Below the pieces are notes generated by a model, which did not search any database, had not been told where the DNA came from, and saw only the letters and a list, made by a program, of their open reading frames with translations. The translations under genes were made by a program, and so were the position numbers. Positions 1 through 7,324 of a stretch of DNA of 10,649 nucleotides are shown in pieces. This DNA comes from Rhodothermaceae bacterium. Its GTDB lineage: Bacteria; Bacteroidota; Rhodothermia; Rhodothermales; Rubricoccaceae. Location: contig JABDIZ010000257.1 of NCBI GenBank assembly GCA_013003465.1, positions 1-10,649 on the forward strand. The letters run 5' to 3'. How positions within the stretch are numbered: the first letter of the stretch is position 1; each line of letters opens with the position of its first letter.

Positions 1-70
1 GCATAGGGGTGTCGGCGTTTGGCATACGGCCCTGGCCTCCGAATCAGAACGAGGAGCTTGCCCAGAGCCT

Positions 71-1795
71 CTATGGCGTGTAGGTAACAGGCGCTTCCGG
101 GCCGATGGGTAGGCCGAAGAGAAACACCCAGACGTAGAATAGGATCGTCCACCCGATGAGGAAGAAGGTGGTGTAGGGCAGCATCATCGCGATGACCGTG
201 CCGATGCCCGCGCGCTTGTCATAGCGTGCCACGAAGGCGAGGATGAGCCCGAAGTAGCTCATCATGGGCGTGATGATGTTCGTTGTGGAGTCGCCGATAC
301 GGTAGGCGAGTTGGATCACCTCCGGCGACCACCCGACGAGCATCAGCATCGGGACGAAGATGGGTGCCGTGACGGCCCACTTGGCGCTCGCCGAGCCCAT
401 CAACAGGTTGATGAACGCGCTCAGGACGATGAAGAAGACGAACAGGACCGGCCCGGTCAGGTTCATGTCCTGGAGGAACGTGGCCCCGGCCACGGCCAGG
501 ATCGCGCCCAGGTTCGACCACCCGAAGTAGGCCACGAACTGCGCCGCAAAGAACACGAGCACGATGTAGAGCCCGAGCGTGGACATCGCCTTCGACATGC
601 CCTTGACCACGTCCTCGTCGTTCTTGATCGTCCCCACGACGGCGCCGTAGACGACGCCAGGGATCAGGAAGAAGAGGAAGATGAAGGCCACGATGCCGCG
701 CAGGAACGGCGAGCGGAGTAGGCCGCCTGTCTCGGGGTTGCGCAGGATGCCGCCTTCGGGGATGACGCCCAGCGCCACGATGGCACCGAAGACAACGATG
801 GAGAGGAGCGCCATCCAGAGGCCCTTCTTCTCGCGCGCCGTGAGCTGCTCGATCTTTTCGTTCTGCTCCAGGTCATCGTCGGCATACGACTGGTTCCACT
901 CGCCGAGCGTGGGCTCGACGTAGCGGTGCGTCACCCACGTGCCCAGGCCGGTAATCATGAACGTGCTCACGAACATGAAGTAGTAGTTGCACGCCGCATT
1001 CACCGCGTAGGCGGGGTCGATGATCTGGGCGGCCTCTTCGGTGAGCCCGGCTAGGAGCGGGTCGATGGTGCCGAGGAGGAGGTTGGCCGAGTAGCCGCCC
1101 GAGACCCCTGCAAATGCCGCCGCGAGGCCGACGAGCGGGTTGCGCCCGAGGGCGTGGAAGATGACGGCCGCCAGGGGCACGAGGACGACGTAGCCCATCT
1201 CCGAGGCGGTGTTCGAGAGCACCCCCGCGAACACGATGGCCATCGTGGTCAGGTTCTTCGGGGCCTTGAGGACAACGAGGCGCACCGTTGTGGTCAGCAG
1301 GCCGGAGTATTCGGCCACGCCCACGCCGAGCAGCGCTACAAGCACGACGCCCAGCGGCGCAAAGCCTGTGAAGTTGGTCACGAGGCCCGTCAGAATCCGC
1401 TGGATGCCGTCGGCCGTCATCAGCGAGACAGCGCGGATCATCCCGTCGTCAGCGCGGCCGGAGGAGCCTTCCGGGCGCGGATCAGCCACAGCGAGGTCAA
1501 GCCAGCCCGCAATCCCGCTGATGACCACGACCGCGAGCGCGAAGAGGGCGAAGAGTGTGACGGGGTGGGGCAGAAGGTTTCCCATCCGCTCGGTCGCCTT
1601 CAGAAAGCGTCCAAACCAGCCTGCGTCCGCATCGCCACGTGGGGTGGCTTCGTGCGGGGTGTGCCCCGGTGGCTTCTCGCCGGGCGGCTCGGGGAACTCC
1701 TCGGGCGAGTTGACCTCCGACGGGGCACGGGACTCGTCGGGGTGCAGCGGTTCGCTGTCGTCGGGGATGAGGGGGTGCTCGGGGCGGTCGGACAT
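71..1795 (-). CDS. AbgT-family transporter
   Basis: Polytopic inner-membrane protein of the AbgT family. Characterised members are E. coli AbgT (p-aminobenzoyl-glutamate uptake) and MtrF/YdaH (proposed proton-driven sulfonamide/antimetabolite exporters); the substrate here cannot be told. Numbered from the ATG at 1795 (574 aa), family signatures are clear: GVGVAEYSGL near 157-166, SNTASEMGY at 194-202, AGVSGGYSAN near 229-238, GSASAKWA at 467-474 and AYRIGDSTTNIITP at 497-510. S470, W473, P491, R499, D502 and P510 match, with the same spacing, the pore-lining set I recall for MtrF. The Asp usual in SN-x-AS-D-x-GY is Glu199 here. Residues 1-57 form an unusual proline- and acid-rich, probably disordered cytosolic tail absent from E. 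coli AbgT. A GTG at 1813 would add six residues; the ATG is preferred. No Shine-Dalgarno is visible. It lies downstream of a strong terminator, so it is probably transcribed separately. Confidence 0.93.
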   Translation of the reverse strand: MSDRPEHPLIPDDSEPLHPDESRAPSEVNSPEEFPEPPGEKPPGHTPHEATPRGDADAGWFGRFLKATERMGNLLPHPVTLFALFALAVVVISGIAGWLDLAVADPRPEGSSGRADDGMIRAVSLMTADGIQRILTGLVTNFTGFAPLGVVLVALLGVGVAEYSGLLTTTVRLVVLKAPKNLTTMAIVFAGVLSNTASEMGYVVLVPLAAVIFHALGRNPLVGLAAAFAGVSGGYSANLLLGTIDPLLAGLTEEAAQIIDPAYAVNAACNYYFMFVSTFMITGLGTWVTHRYVEPTLGEWNQSYADDDLEQNEKIEQLTAREKKGLWMALLSIVVFGAIVALGVIPEGGILRNPETGGLLRSPFLRGIVAFIFLFFLIPGVVYGAVVGTIKNDEDVVKGMSKAMSTLGLYIVLVFFAAQFVAYFGWSNLGAILAVAGATFLQDMNLTGPVLFVFFIVLSAFINLLMGSASAKWAVTAPIFVPMLMLVGWSPEVIQLAYRIGDSTTNIITPMMSYFGLILAFVARYDKRAGIGTVIAMMLPYTTFFLIGWTILFYVWVFLFGLPIGPEAPVTYTP

Positions 1796-1820
1796 GGAGG
1801 GGCTAGCAAACACGAAAGCC

Positions 1821-1866
1821 CGAAAATAGACCGCGCCCGGCTCTCAGGCGAGAGCCGGGCGCGGTC
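1821..1866 (-). terminator. Perfect 17-bp hairpin intrinsic terminator
   Basis: Positions 1829-1845 and 1850-1866 are perfect inverted repeats of 17 bases with a 4-base loop (AGGC on the plus strand). Read on the minus strand the stem is followed by TATTTTC (1828-1822), a short T-rich tail. It starts 23 bases beyond the stop codon of the T9SS-sorted protein, so it most likely ends that transcript and isolates the AbgT-family gene. On the plus strand the stem has no T-run, so it looks one-directional. The T-tail also reads TATTTTCG, one mismatch from the Bacteroidota -7 element TAnnTTTG, but no TTG lies at the expected -33 position. Confidence 0.85.
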
Positions 1867-1888
1867 ATCGGACCAGCCCCAACGCAGC

Positions 1889-3283
1889 TTACTTAACGAG
1901 CACGATGCGCGTGCTGCCGCTAATGGACTCGCCATTGAGGCGCACGGTGTAGGTACCGCTCGGGAGATCTGAGCCATTCACCTGCACGGTTTCGTAGCGG
2001 TCGGCCTCAGCGAACCCCTCGTACAGCGTCGCCACGCGACGGCCCAGCGCGTCGTAGAGCGCGAGCGTGACCTGTTGCGCGTCGGCCACCTTGAAGCGAA
2101 CCGTGGTGGCCGGGTTGAACGGGTTCGGATAGGCACGGTCGAGGACGTAGCCGTCCGGCATCGCCTCCTCCGGGCTGCCCGGTTCGTTGGAGACCGACGT
2201 AAACGGGGTGATCATCGGCCCGACGATGTCACACTCCCACGGGTTGCCTGCTGTGTGGAGGGCGGCGGAGCGGTACCAGAAGACGACGTCTTCGTTCTCC
2301 ACATTCTCCCCATTGATCAGCGGTGTGGTCCCGTTGTAGCCGGTTTCCATCTGAATCGGGCATTCGCCGAGCGCGTTGGCGCCGTCATCGAGTTCACCAG
2401 GCTGATACCGCACCACGGCGGCATCGAGCTGCGAGAAGTCATCGATGGGGAGCTGCAGATCTTCGGTGCTGGGCACGAGCTGATAGCCTAGGTTCGAGGC
2501 GGAGTCGGTGATCTCCCAGTAGACGCCATCGGCCGGGTCGCCCCACGTCCGATCGGTTTCTGTCGTCAAGAGAAGGTTGGTGCCCGCCGCCGGGTTGACC
2601 TCAGTGACACTGTCGCCGTCAGCGCCGTCCACGTCGAAGTCGAGGCGCCAGTACGCGTGGTGGCGGTGCGCTGCGTTCGTACAGACGGCCGATTCAGCCG
2701 AGAAGGAATACTCGGGCCAGATCCGGCCGTCGTCGTAGAAGTGCCACTTCATCCGGTAGCGGTACCACCCGGCCGTCATGTTGGCCGTCACGACGAGTTC
2801 GGATCCGAAGTCTTCTACAGAGACGCCGTTGAAGCTGCCAGGGTCACCGCCCGAGCCGCCCGCCATGTTGGTGTCACACGTAGTCTGCACAGCACCTGCG
2901 GTAGCATCCGCGAAGCAGGATTCACTGCCCGCGCGGATTCCATCGGTGGCGAAGCCGACTTCCTGGTAGCTCCAGTCGCGGTAGCAGCCGCACCCCCCTG
3001 CGTCGTACTCGACGTTCAGGATCGGGACGTGGCCGCGCTTGAGGACGAGGCGCCCGTTGTAGTACACATCTCGGACTTCGAGGCCCGAGCCGCGGCCGCC
3101 GGAACTATTGGAAGGGCGAACGATATCGAAGGACCAGACGGGGTTGGCGGAGGGCCAGTCGATGTGGGCGGTCGGGGTAGCGCCACAGTTCACCGTGGCG
3201 TCGTAGCTCTGCGCGTGGACCGGTGCGGCCGTCAGGCCGAGCCCCAGCACCGCGAGCAGGCAGAATGTAGAGAGCGTGCGCAT
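1889..3283 (-). CDS. T9SS-sorted secreted protein with a copper amine oxidase-like catalytic domain
   Basis: Predicted secreted or surface protein, 464 aa from the ATG at 3283. Signal peptide at about 1-24 (R2, hydrophobic run, cleavage near VHA-Q). The C-terminal ~85 residues are a type A type IX secretion sorting domain: YPNPFNP at 385-391, a DALGRRVATLY strand and an LPSGTYTVRL strand. The middle (about 48-362) resembles the beta-sandwich catalytic domain of copper amine oxidases: VRDVYYNGRLVL near 70-81; GWYRYRMKWHFYDDGRI at 172-188, which lines up with GNYDYIFDWxFxxDGxI; HRHHAYWRLDFDVDG at 206-220, which lines up with HQHxxxFRLDxDVDG; and DVVFWYRSAALH at 332-343, which lines up with the third copper-ligand segment. 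Tyr174 sits where the topaquinone precursor would be and His206, His208 and His343 match the copper ligands, but the N-Y-D/E consensus is W-Y-R. The domain is shorter than usual, so catalysis is uncertain. A second ATG at 3301 adds six residues. It follows the 3311-3886 gene by 27 bases, likely as one operon. Confidence 0.85.
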   Translation of the reverse strand: MRTLSTFCLLAVLGLGLTAAPVHAQSYDATVNCGATPTAHIDWPSANPVWSFDIVRPSNSSGGRGSGLEVRDVYYNGRLVLKRGHVPILNVEYDAGGCGCYRDWSYQEVGFATDGIRAGSESCFADATAGAVQTTCDTNMAGGSGGDPGSFNGVSVEDFGSELVVTANMTAGWYRYRMKWHFYDDGRIWPEYSFSAESAVCTNAAHRHHAYWRLDFDVDGADGDSVTEVNPAAGTNLLLTTETDRTWGDPADGVYWEITDSASNLGYQLVPSTEDLQLPIDDFSQLDAAVVRYQPGELDDGANALGECPIQMETGYNGTTPLINGENVENEDVVFWYRSAALHTAGNPWECDIVGPMITPFTSVSNEPGSPEEAMPDGYVLDRAYPNPFNPATTVRFKVADAQQVTLALYDALGRRVATLYEGFAEADRYETVQVNGSDLPSGTYTVRLNGESISGSTRIVLVK

Positions 3284-3310
3284 AGATGTAGCGGATAGCA
3301 TGGGGCAGGA

Positions 3311-3886
3311 TTAGCGGTCGGTGCGGCGGTCGCGGTTGAAGCGCGTTTCGTTGCTGTTGCGTGACGCATCGAAGTCGGCCGAGACGAGTTCGCCGGTACG
3401 GAGGTCCACGACCACATAGCGGAGGCGGTCGACGCGCCGGGCCTCGTCGTCCACGTCGTACAGGTCGAACTGGAGGCAGCGGGAGCCGGGGCCGCAGGCA
3501 TGGCCTTCCTCTCGGACGAGTTCGAAACCGCCTTCGAGCACGGGGCGCTTGGCTCCGTCGTACAACTCCCGAAGGGTTGGGTGAGCCAGGATGATGGCCC
3601 GGGCCTCTTCAATCTCTCCATTCGTCGGGCTGGCGAGAGAGTGCAGGGTAGTGGTCTCTTCCAACACGGCGCCTGCTTCGTCGCGGACGGTGCGCGTGTA
3701 GAGCCCGGCCTCGGCATCGTACGTGATGGTGAAGGTCCAGCGAGCGGAAGTGCCGTCGTCGAGTTTGACGTCGTCAACCCAGGTGCGGAGCACGCGTGCC
3801 GTGCTGGCCTCTTGCGCCTGCACGGCGGGAGCCAGCAGCAGGAGCACCAGCGCGAGAGGCGCGAGGCGGCGAAAAGCGATAGCCAT
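3311..3886 (-). CDS. Exported protein resembling a copper amine oxidase N-terminal domain
   Basis: Small exported protein of 191 aa from the ATG at 3886. The frame stays open upstream to an ATG at 3967, but a clean signal peptide starts at 3886: MAIAFRR, a Leu/Ala run, and cleavage near AVQAQ (about residue 24). No named family is certain. Residues 91-103 (EIEEARAIILAHP) and 151-173 (RVDRLRYVVVDLRTGELVSADFD region) recall the N2/N3 domains of copper amine oxidases, in which an EI-x-A-x-x-I helix is followed by an R-R-x-x-VVV-D-x-x-TG strand pair. A generic PepSY-like alpha/beta fold is the alternative. Cys131 and Cys137 could form a disulfide. The C-terminus is rich in Arg, Asn and Asp and there is no T9SS sorting domain, so it probably stays in the periplasm or associates with a partner. 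The next gene on the same strand is the catalytic-like protein, 27 bases on. Existence as a gene is likely; the family call is tentative. Confidence 0.75.
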   Translation of the reverse strand: MAIAFRRLAPLALVLLLLAPAVQAQEASTARVLRTWVDDVKLDDGTSARWTFTITYDAEAGLYTRTVRDEAGAVLEETTTLHSLASPTNGEIEEARAIILAHPTLRELYDGAKRPVLEGGFELVREEGHACGPGSRCLQFDLYDVDDEARRVDRLRYVVVDLRTGELVSADFDASRNSNETRFNRDRRTDR

Positions 3887-3982
3887 GAAACGTGGGGATG
3901 GAAACGGGATGAAGAGAGAAGCGCCTACGGAGCCCTTCAAGATGCAGGAAAAACAACACGAGCGCAAGGTATCAGCGTTTTA

Positions 3983-4003
3983 ATGCAACATCTTGAGATG
4001 CAA
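3983..4003. repeat. ATGCAA direct repeat flanking a small inverted repeat
   Basis: ATGCAA occurs at 3983-3988 and again at 3998-4003, 15 bases apart, and between them CATCT/AGATG (3989-3993 and 3996-4000) forms an inverted repeat around TG. A related GATGCA is at 3941-3946. The block lies about 100 bases upstream of the ATG at 3886 and could be an operator for the minus-strand operon, but repeats this short can occur by chance. Confidence 0.3.
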
Positions 4004-4233
4004 GGCCGAGCGCACAGCGGCTCCATTGCTCAGCAACTCAGGCCCGCCGTGACCAGCAACATGCGACCCAGAAAACAGGGGGAGCCCTTTGATGAAGAAG
4101 AGGAGGAGGTCCGCCAGGCCGAGTTAGCGGAGACGCTGCCGCAGGTGCCTGCCCCCGGAGGCAGGGGTGTCCGATGGGAGAGCGGAGGGCACAGGCTTCG
4201 ACGGATCTGGACGGCCGGAACGCGAGGTGGCGG

Positions 4234-4244
4234 TTTATATTGAA
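4234..4244 (+). promoter_or_regulatory. Possible -10/-7 element for the E1 gene
   Basis: TTTATATTGAA is an AT island in GC-rich intergenic DNA, 85 bases upstream of the E1 start. It contains TATATT, close to TATAAT, and loosely resembles the Bacteroidota -7 motif. No -35 or -33 TTG element is found at a suitable distance, so this is a weak candidate only. Confidence 0.25.
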
Positions 4245-4329
4245 CGCCACGCGGCAGGGTCCCCGGTGTTGTTCGCCTCTATCCCATCTTCGTTCCCGCG
4301 CCGCCTCGCCCTTGAGCGTCTCACCTTCG

Positions 4330-6510
4330 ATGGTCCCGATGCAGTCTGAATCGACGGAAAACAAGGCCCGTGATGAGCACGGCCACTTCACCACGCACGA
4401 CCTCATTAGCCCCGAAGATGCAGGCGACGGCGCCACAGCTCCGGCGTCCGTACCCGAAGCGAGCAGCCTCGCCGACTACGAGGGGGACCTCGACGTCACG
4501 CCGCTCGGCCCGGAGGATTTTGACTCGGCCGTGCTCAAGGCCGCGCTGCGCACCATGATGATCTCGCGGCGGCTCGACGAAAAGATGCTCACACTGCTCA
4601 AGCAGGGCAAGGGCTTCTTTCACATCGGCGCGTCGGGCCACGAGGCGGCGCAAGTGGGCCTCGGCTTCCACCTCAAGGGGGGACACGACTGGTTCTGCTT
4701 CTATTACCGCGATCTCGCGATGGCGCTCTCCGTCGGCTTCACGCCCGAGAACACGCTGCAGGCCCACTTTGCTAAGGCAGGCGACCCCAACGGGGGAGGG
4801 CGTCAGATGCCTGAGCACTTCGGCCACCGCGACCTCAACATCATGACGACCTCGTCGTCGGTCGGTGCGCAGTGGATGCCCGGTGTCGGCTTCGCACTCG
4901 CGTCGCAGCGCGAGGGCACGGATCAGGTCACCTACATCTCCGGTGGCGAAGGGGCGACGAGCCAGGGCGCCTTCCACGAGGCCCTCAACTGGGCCGCTCG
5001 GGCGCAGGTCCCGGCGCTGTTCCACATTCAGGACAACGGCTACGCCATCTCGGTCCCCGTCGCCGAGCAGACGGCGGGCGGGTCCATCTACCCCATGCTC
5101 GGCGGCTACCCCGGCCTCACCCGCGCCCGTTACGACGGCACCGACTTCTTCACGGCGTTCGCCGTGGGCAAGGCGGCCGTCGATCACGTCCGTGCAGGCA
5201 ACGGGCCGGTGGCGCTCCTCGCCGATGTGGAGCGCCTCCTCCCCCACTCATCCTCCGACGATCACAAGAAGTACCGCGAGGCCGACGACATCGCGGCGAT
5301 GGAACTGCGCGATCCCATCGCCAAGCTCGCCGCCCGGCTCGTAGAGGCAGACGTGATGACCGAGGACGAGGTGGAGGCGATGCGCGCCGAGGTCTCGCAG
5401 GAGATCGACGCCCTCGCCAAGGCGGTCGAGAAGCAGCCCGATCCCGATCCAGCCCAGGCGACGACGCACGTCACCTACGAAGGCCCGGATGAGAACGAGT
5501 ACGAAAAGGAGGGCGAGACCGGCGACCTCGTCGTGATGGTCGATGCTATCAATCATGCCCTCGACGAGGAGTTGGCGCGCAACGAGCGTGTGTTGGTCTA
5601 TGGCGAGGACGTGGGCGGCGGCAAGGGCGGGGTCTTCACGGCCACGCGCGGCCTCACGGCCAAGCACGGCGCGGATCGCTGCTTCAACTCGCCGCTCGCA
5701 GAGCACTCCATCATCGGCTCGGCCGTCGGCTTGGCCGCGGCCGGCTACAAGCCCGTCGTTGAGATCCAGTTCGCCGACTACATCTGGCCGGGGATGCAGC
5801 AGCTCCGCAATCAGGTGTCGTCGTTCCGCTACCGCTCGAATGGCGCGTGGGCCTGCCCCATGGTGGTCCGCGTGCCCACGGGCGGCTACATTCACGGCGG
5901 CCTCTGCCACAGCCAGAACATCGAAGCCATCTTCGGCCACATGCCGGGCTTCAAGATCGTCATGCCGAGCACGGCGGCCGATGCCAAGGGCCTCCTCAAG
6001 ACCGCCATTCGCAGCCACGATCCGGTGCTCTTCCTGGAGCACAAGGCGCTCTATCGGCAGGGGCCGGCGCGCAGCCCTGAGCCGCACGACGAATACCTCG
6101 TCCCGTTTGGGAAAGCACGCACCGTCCGCGAAGGCACTGATCTGACCATCGTGACGTGGGGGGCCATCGTCTATAAGGCGATGAACGCTGCGAAGGCACT
6201 GGAGAAGGAAGGCGTCTCGGTCGAGGTGATCGACATCCGCTCGATCCTGCCGCTCGACAGCGAGACGATCCTCGACTCCGTCCGCAAGACCAACCGCGTG
6301 CTCGTGGCCTACGAGGACCACGAGTTCATGGGCTTCGGCGCCGAGATCGCCGCGCAGGTTGCCGACGCGACGTTCGAGTATCTCGACGCGCCCGTTAAGC
6401 GCGTCGCTGGGACCTTCAACCCGACGCCGTACGCTGACCCACTCGAGAAGGTGGCGCTCCCACAGGACGAGGACATCCTCGATGCCGCCCGCGAGATCCT
6501 GAGCTACTAA
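4330..6510 (+). CDS. Fused E1 alpha-beta subunit of branched-chain 2-oxoacid dehydrogenase
   Basis: Thiamine-diphosphate-dependent E1 component in which alpha and beta subunits are one 726-aa chain. It decarboxylates a 2-oxoacid (probably from Val/Leu/Ile) and transfers the acyl group to the lipoyl domain of an E2 partner. The alpha half covers about 55-365: GEGATSQGAFHEALNWA (206-222) and DNGYAIS (235-241) form the thiamine diphosphate/metal site. E207, N236 and Y238 match in identity and spacing the Mg ligands of human BCKDHA (Glu193, Asn222, Tyr224), favouring the branched-chain type over pyruvate dehydrogenase. An acidic Pro/Glu-rich linker (about 366-397) leads to the beta half: YGEDVGGGKGGVF with cofactor-activating Glu426, EIQFADYIWPG, GGLCHSQ with His527, and a C-terminal NPTPYADPLE segment. 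Start: the frame is open from 4174, but family-like sequence begins after the ATGs at 4330 and 4339; 4330 was chosen without ribosome binding site support. DUF1573 follows after 21 bases. No E2/E3 gene is in the window. Confidence 0.95.
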   Translation: MVPMQSESTENKARDEHGHFTTHDLISPEDAGDGATAPASVPEASSLADYEGDLDVTPLGPEDFDSAVLKAALRTMMISRRLDEKMLTLLKQGKGFFHIGASGHEAAQVGLGFHLKGGHDWFCFYYRDLAMALSVGFTPENTLQAHFAKAGDPNGGGRQMPEHFGHRDLNIMTTSSSVGAQWMPGVGFALASQREGTDQVTYISGGEGATSQGAFHEALNWAARAQVPALFHIQDNGYAISVPVAEQTAGGSIYPMLGGYPGLTRARYDGTDFFTAFAVGKAAVDHVRAGNGPVALLADVERLLPHSSSDDHKKYREADDIAAMELRDPIAKLAARLVEADVMTEDEVEAMRAEVSQEIDALAKAVEKQPDPDPAQATTHVTYEGPDENEYEKEGETGDLVVMVDAINHALDEELARNERVLVYGEDVGGGKGGVFTATRGLTAKHGADRCFNSPLAEHSIIGSAVGLAAAGYKPVVEIQFADYIWPGMQQLRNQVSSFRYRSNGAWACPMVVRVPTGGYIHGGLCHSQNIEAIFGHMPGFKIVMPSTAADAKGLLKTAIRSHDPVLFLEHKALYRQGPARSPEPHDEYLVPFGKARTVREGTDLTIVTWGAIVYKAMNAAKALEKEGVSVEVIDIRSILPLDSETILDSVRKTNRVLVAYEDHEFMGFGAEIAAQVADATFEYLDAPVKRVAGTFNPTPYADPLEKVALPQDEDILDAAREILSY

Positions 6511-6531
6511 CGCGAACCATCCGCCTCCCCC

Positions 6532-7284
6532 ATGCGCTTCTTCTATCTGCTGGTCTTCTTTGCGCTGACGCTCGCCATCACGCGTGCGCAGGCGCAGGGC
6601 GTGCTCACCTTCGACACGCTCGAACACGACTTCGGCGCCATGGCGGAGGGCGAGACGCCGACGCACACGTTCGTCTTCACCAACACGGGCGATCAGCCGG
6701 TGCGGCTCGCGGCCGTGCGGCCGTCGTGCGGCTGCACCACGCCCGAGTACACGACCGACCCCGTCGCGCCAGGGACACAGGGCGAGATCGTCGTTGCGTA
6801 CAACTCGCAGGGGCGGCCGGGTGACTTTCGGAAATCCATCGCCGTTGAGGCCGAGGGTGCCGAGCCCCGCCTGACGACGCTCCGCATCACGGGCATGGTC
6901 ACGCCTGCCACGATCCAAAACGGTGTGACGCAGGGCGGCGTGCAGTTCGACACGGAGTCGTACGCCATCGAGGCCGTGGCGCCTGAGTCGGAGATTGCGC
7001 ACACGTTCAAGATGCAGAACACGAGCACTCGGCCATTGCGCATCGAAGAGGTTCGCACATTCGTCGATGGCGTGAGTGTGACGGCGCCGACGACGCGCCC
7101 CATCTTCGCAGGCGAGGTGGTGAACATTGAGGTGCTGATCCCACGCGCCGCCACGGTGGCGCGTCCCGATGGCACGTTCGACGTGGCGATCGTGCTCGCC
7201 ACGACCGACGAATTACAGCCTAGCAAGTCGCTGCGCGTGCGCGGGTCGCTCGCGCCGAGGGAGACGACGGCGGGCACGCAGTAA
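6532..7284 (+). CDS. Exported DUF1573 protein with two immunoglobulin-like repeats
   Basis: Exported 250-aa protein of unknown function. The signal peptide is about 1-22 (MRFFYLLVFFALTLAI, cleavage near AQAQ-G). Residues about 24-123 are a DUF1573 domain: FDTLEHDFGAMAEGE, HTFVFTNTGDQPVRL, then the hallmark RPSCGCTTPEY with Cys66 and Cys68, then GEIVVAYNSQGRPG and a KSIAVEAEG strand. A second copy at about 137-237 has the same strand order (FDTESYAIEAV, AHTFKMQNTSTRPL, FAGEVVNIEVLIP) but lacks the CGC motif, so it is a diverged tandem repeat. DUF1573 proteins are common exported proteins in Bacteroidota-type bacteria without an agreed role. It lies 21 bases after the E1 gene and is followed by an intrinsic terminator, so the two are probably co-transcribed although one acts in the cytosol and the other outside it. 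No T9SS domain is present. Confidence 0.9.
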   Translation: MRFFYLLVFFALTLAITRAQAQGVLTFDTLEHDFGAMAEGETPTHTFVFTNTGDQPVRLAAVRPSCGCTTPEYTTDPVAPGTQGEIVVAYNSQGRPGDFRKSIAVEAEGAEPRLTTLRITGMVTPATIQNGVTQGGVQFDTESYAIEAVAPESEIAHTFKMQNTSTRPLRIEEVRTFVDGVSVTAPTTRPIFAGEVVNIEVLIPRAATVARPDGTFDVAIVLATTDELQPSKSLRVRGSLAPRETTAGTQ

Positions 7285-7324
7285 TCGGATTGTGAGTCTT
7301 TGCGTGCTGGATCGGTGTAGACTT

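Larger units (their letters stand above)
3887..4329. other. 443-bp intergenic region between diverging gene groups
   Basis: This stretch separates the minus-strand oxidase-like pair from the plus-strand E1 gene and should hold both promoters. It contains a locally AT-richer patch at 3946-4003 with repeated ATGCAA elements, overlapping small hairpins at 4141-4165 (GCAGG/CCTGC and CCTGCC/GGCAGG, mutually exclusive), and an AT island TTTATATTGAA at 4234-4244. A short plus-strand open frame (ATG 4061 to TGA 4243, 60 codons, acidic run DEEEEE) lies inside; its codon use (AGA, AAA, GAA, TTA) differs from the neighbouring genes, it has no ribosome binding site and it resembles no family known to me, so I do not call it a gene. 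No RNA gene was recognised. Confidence 0.6.

Noticed and set aside
1..70. Terminator for the AbgT-family gene
   Set aside because: Only a tiny GGCC/GGCC-type hairpin is visible and no T-run follows it on the minus strand; nothing supportable in these 70 bases.
1154..1972. Plus-strand open frame opposite the AbgT-family gene
   Set aside because: It reads through the terminator hairpin and has shadow-like composition; the opposite strand encodes unmistakable AbgT motifs.
4141..4165. Overlapping hairpins GCAGG/CCTGC and CCTGCC/GGCAGG as a riboswitch or attenuator
   Set aside because: Stems of 5-6 bp without a T-run, and located upstream of the candidate promoter for the E1 gene; no known riboswitch pattern was recognised.
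4061..4243. Possible 60-codon plus-strand gene with an acidic run, ending at the AT island
   Set aside because: Codon use differs from its neighbours, no ribosome binding site or family resemblance is visible, and it spans the small hairpins; conservation would be needed to support it.
4174..4329. N-terminal extension of the E1 protein from an ATG at 4174
   Set aside because: The translated extension is Arg/Ser/Pro-rich and unlike any E1; it crosses the likely promoter region. Starts at 4330 or 4339 fit better.
4945..4953. Gly-Glu-Gly instead of Gly-Asp-Gly in the E1 thiamine diphosphate motif, as a possible active-site change
   Set aside because: Human BCKDHA also uses Glu here (Glu193, with Asn222 and Tyr224), and the spacing in this protein is the same, so it is normal for branched-chain E1.
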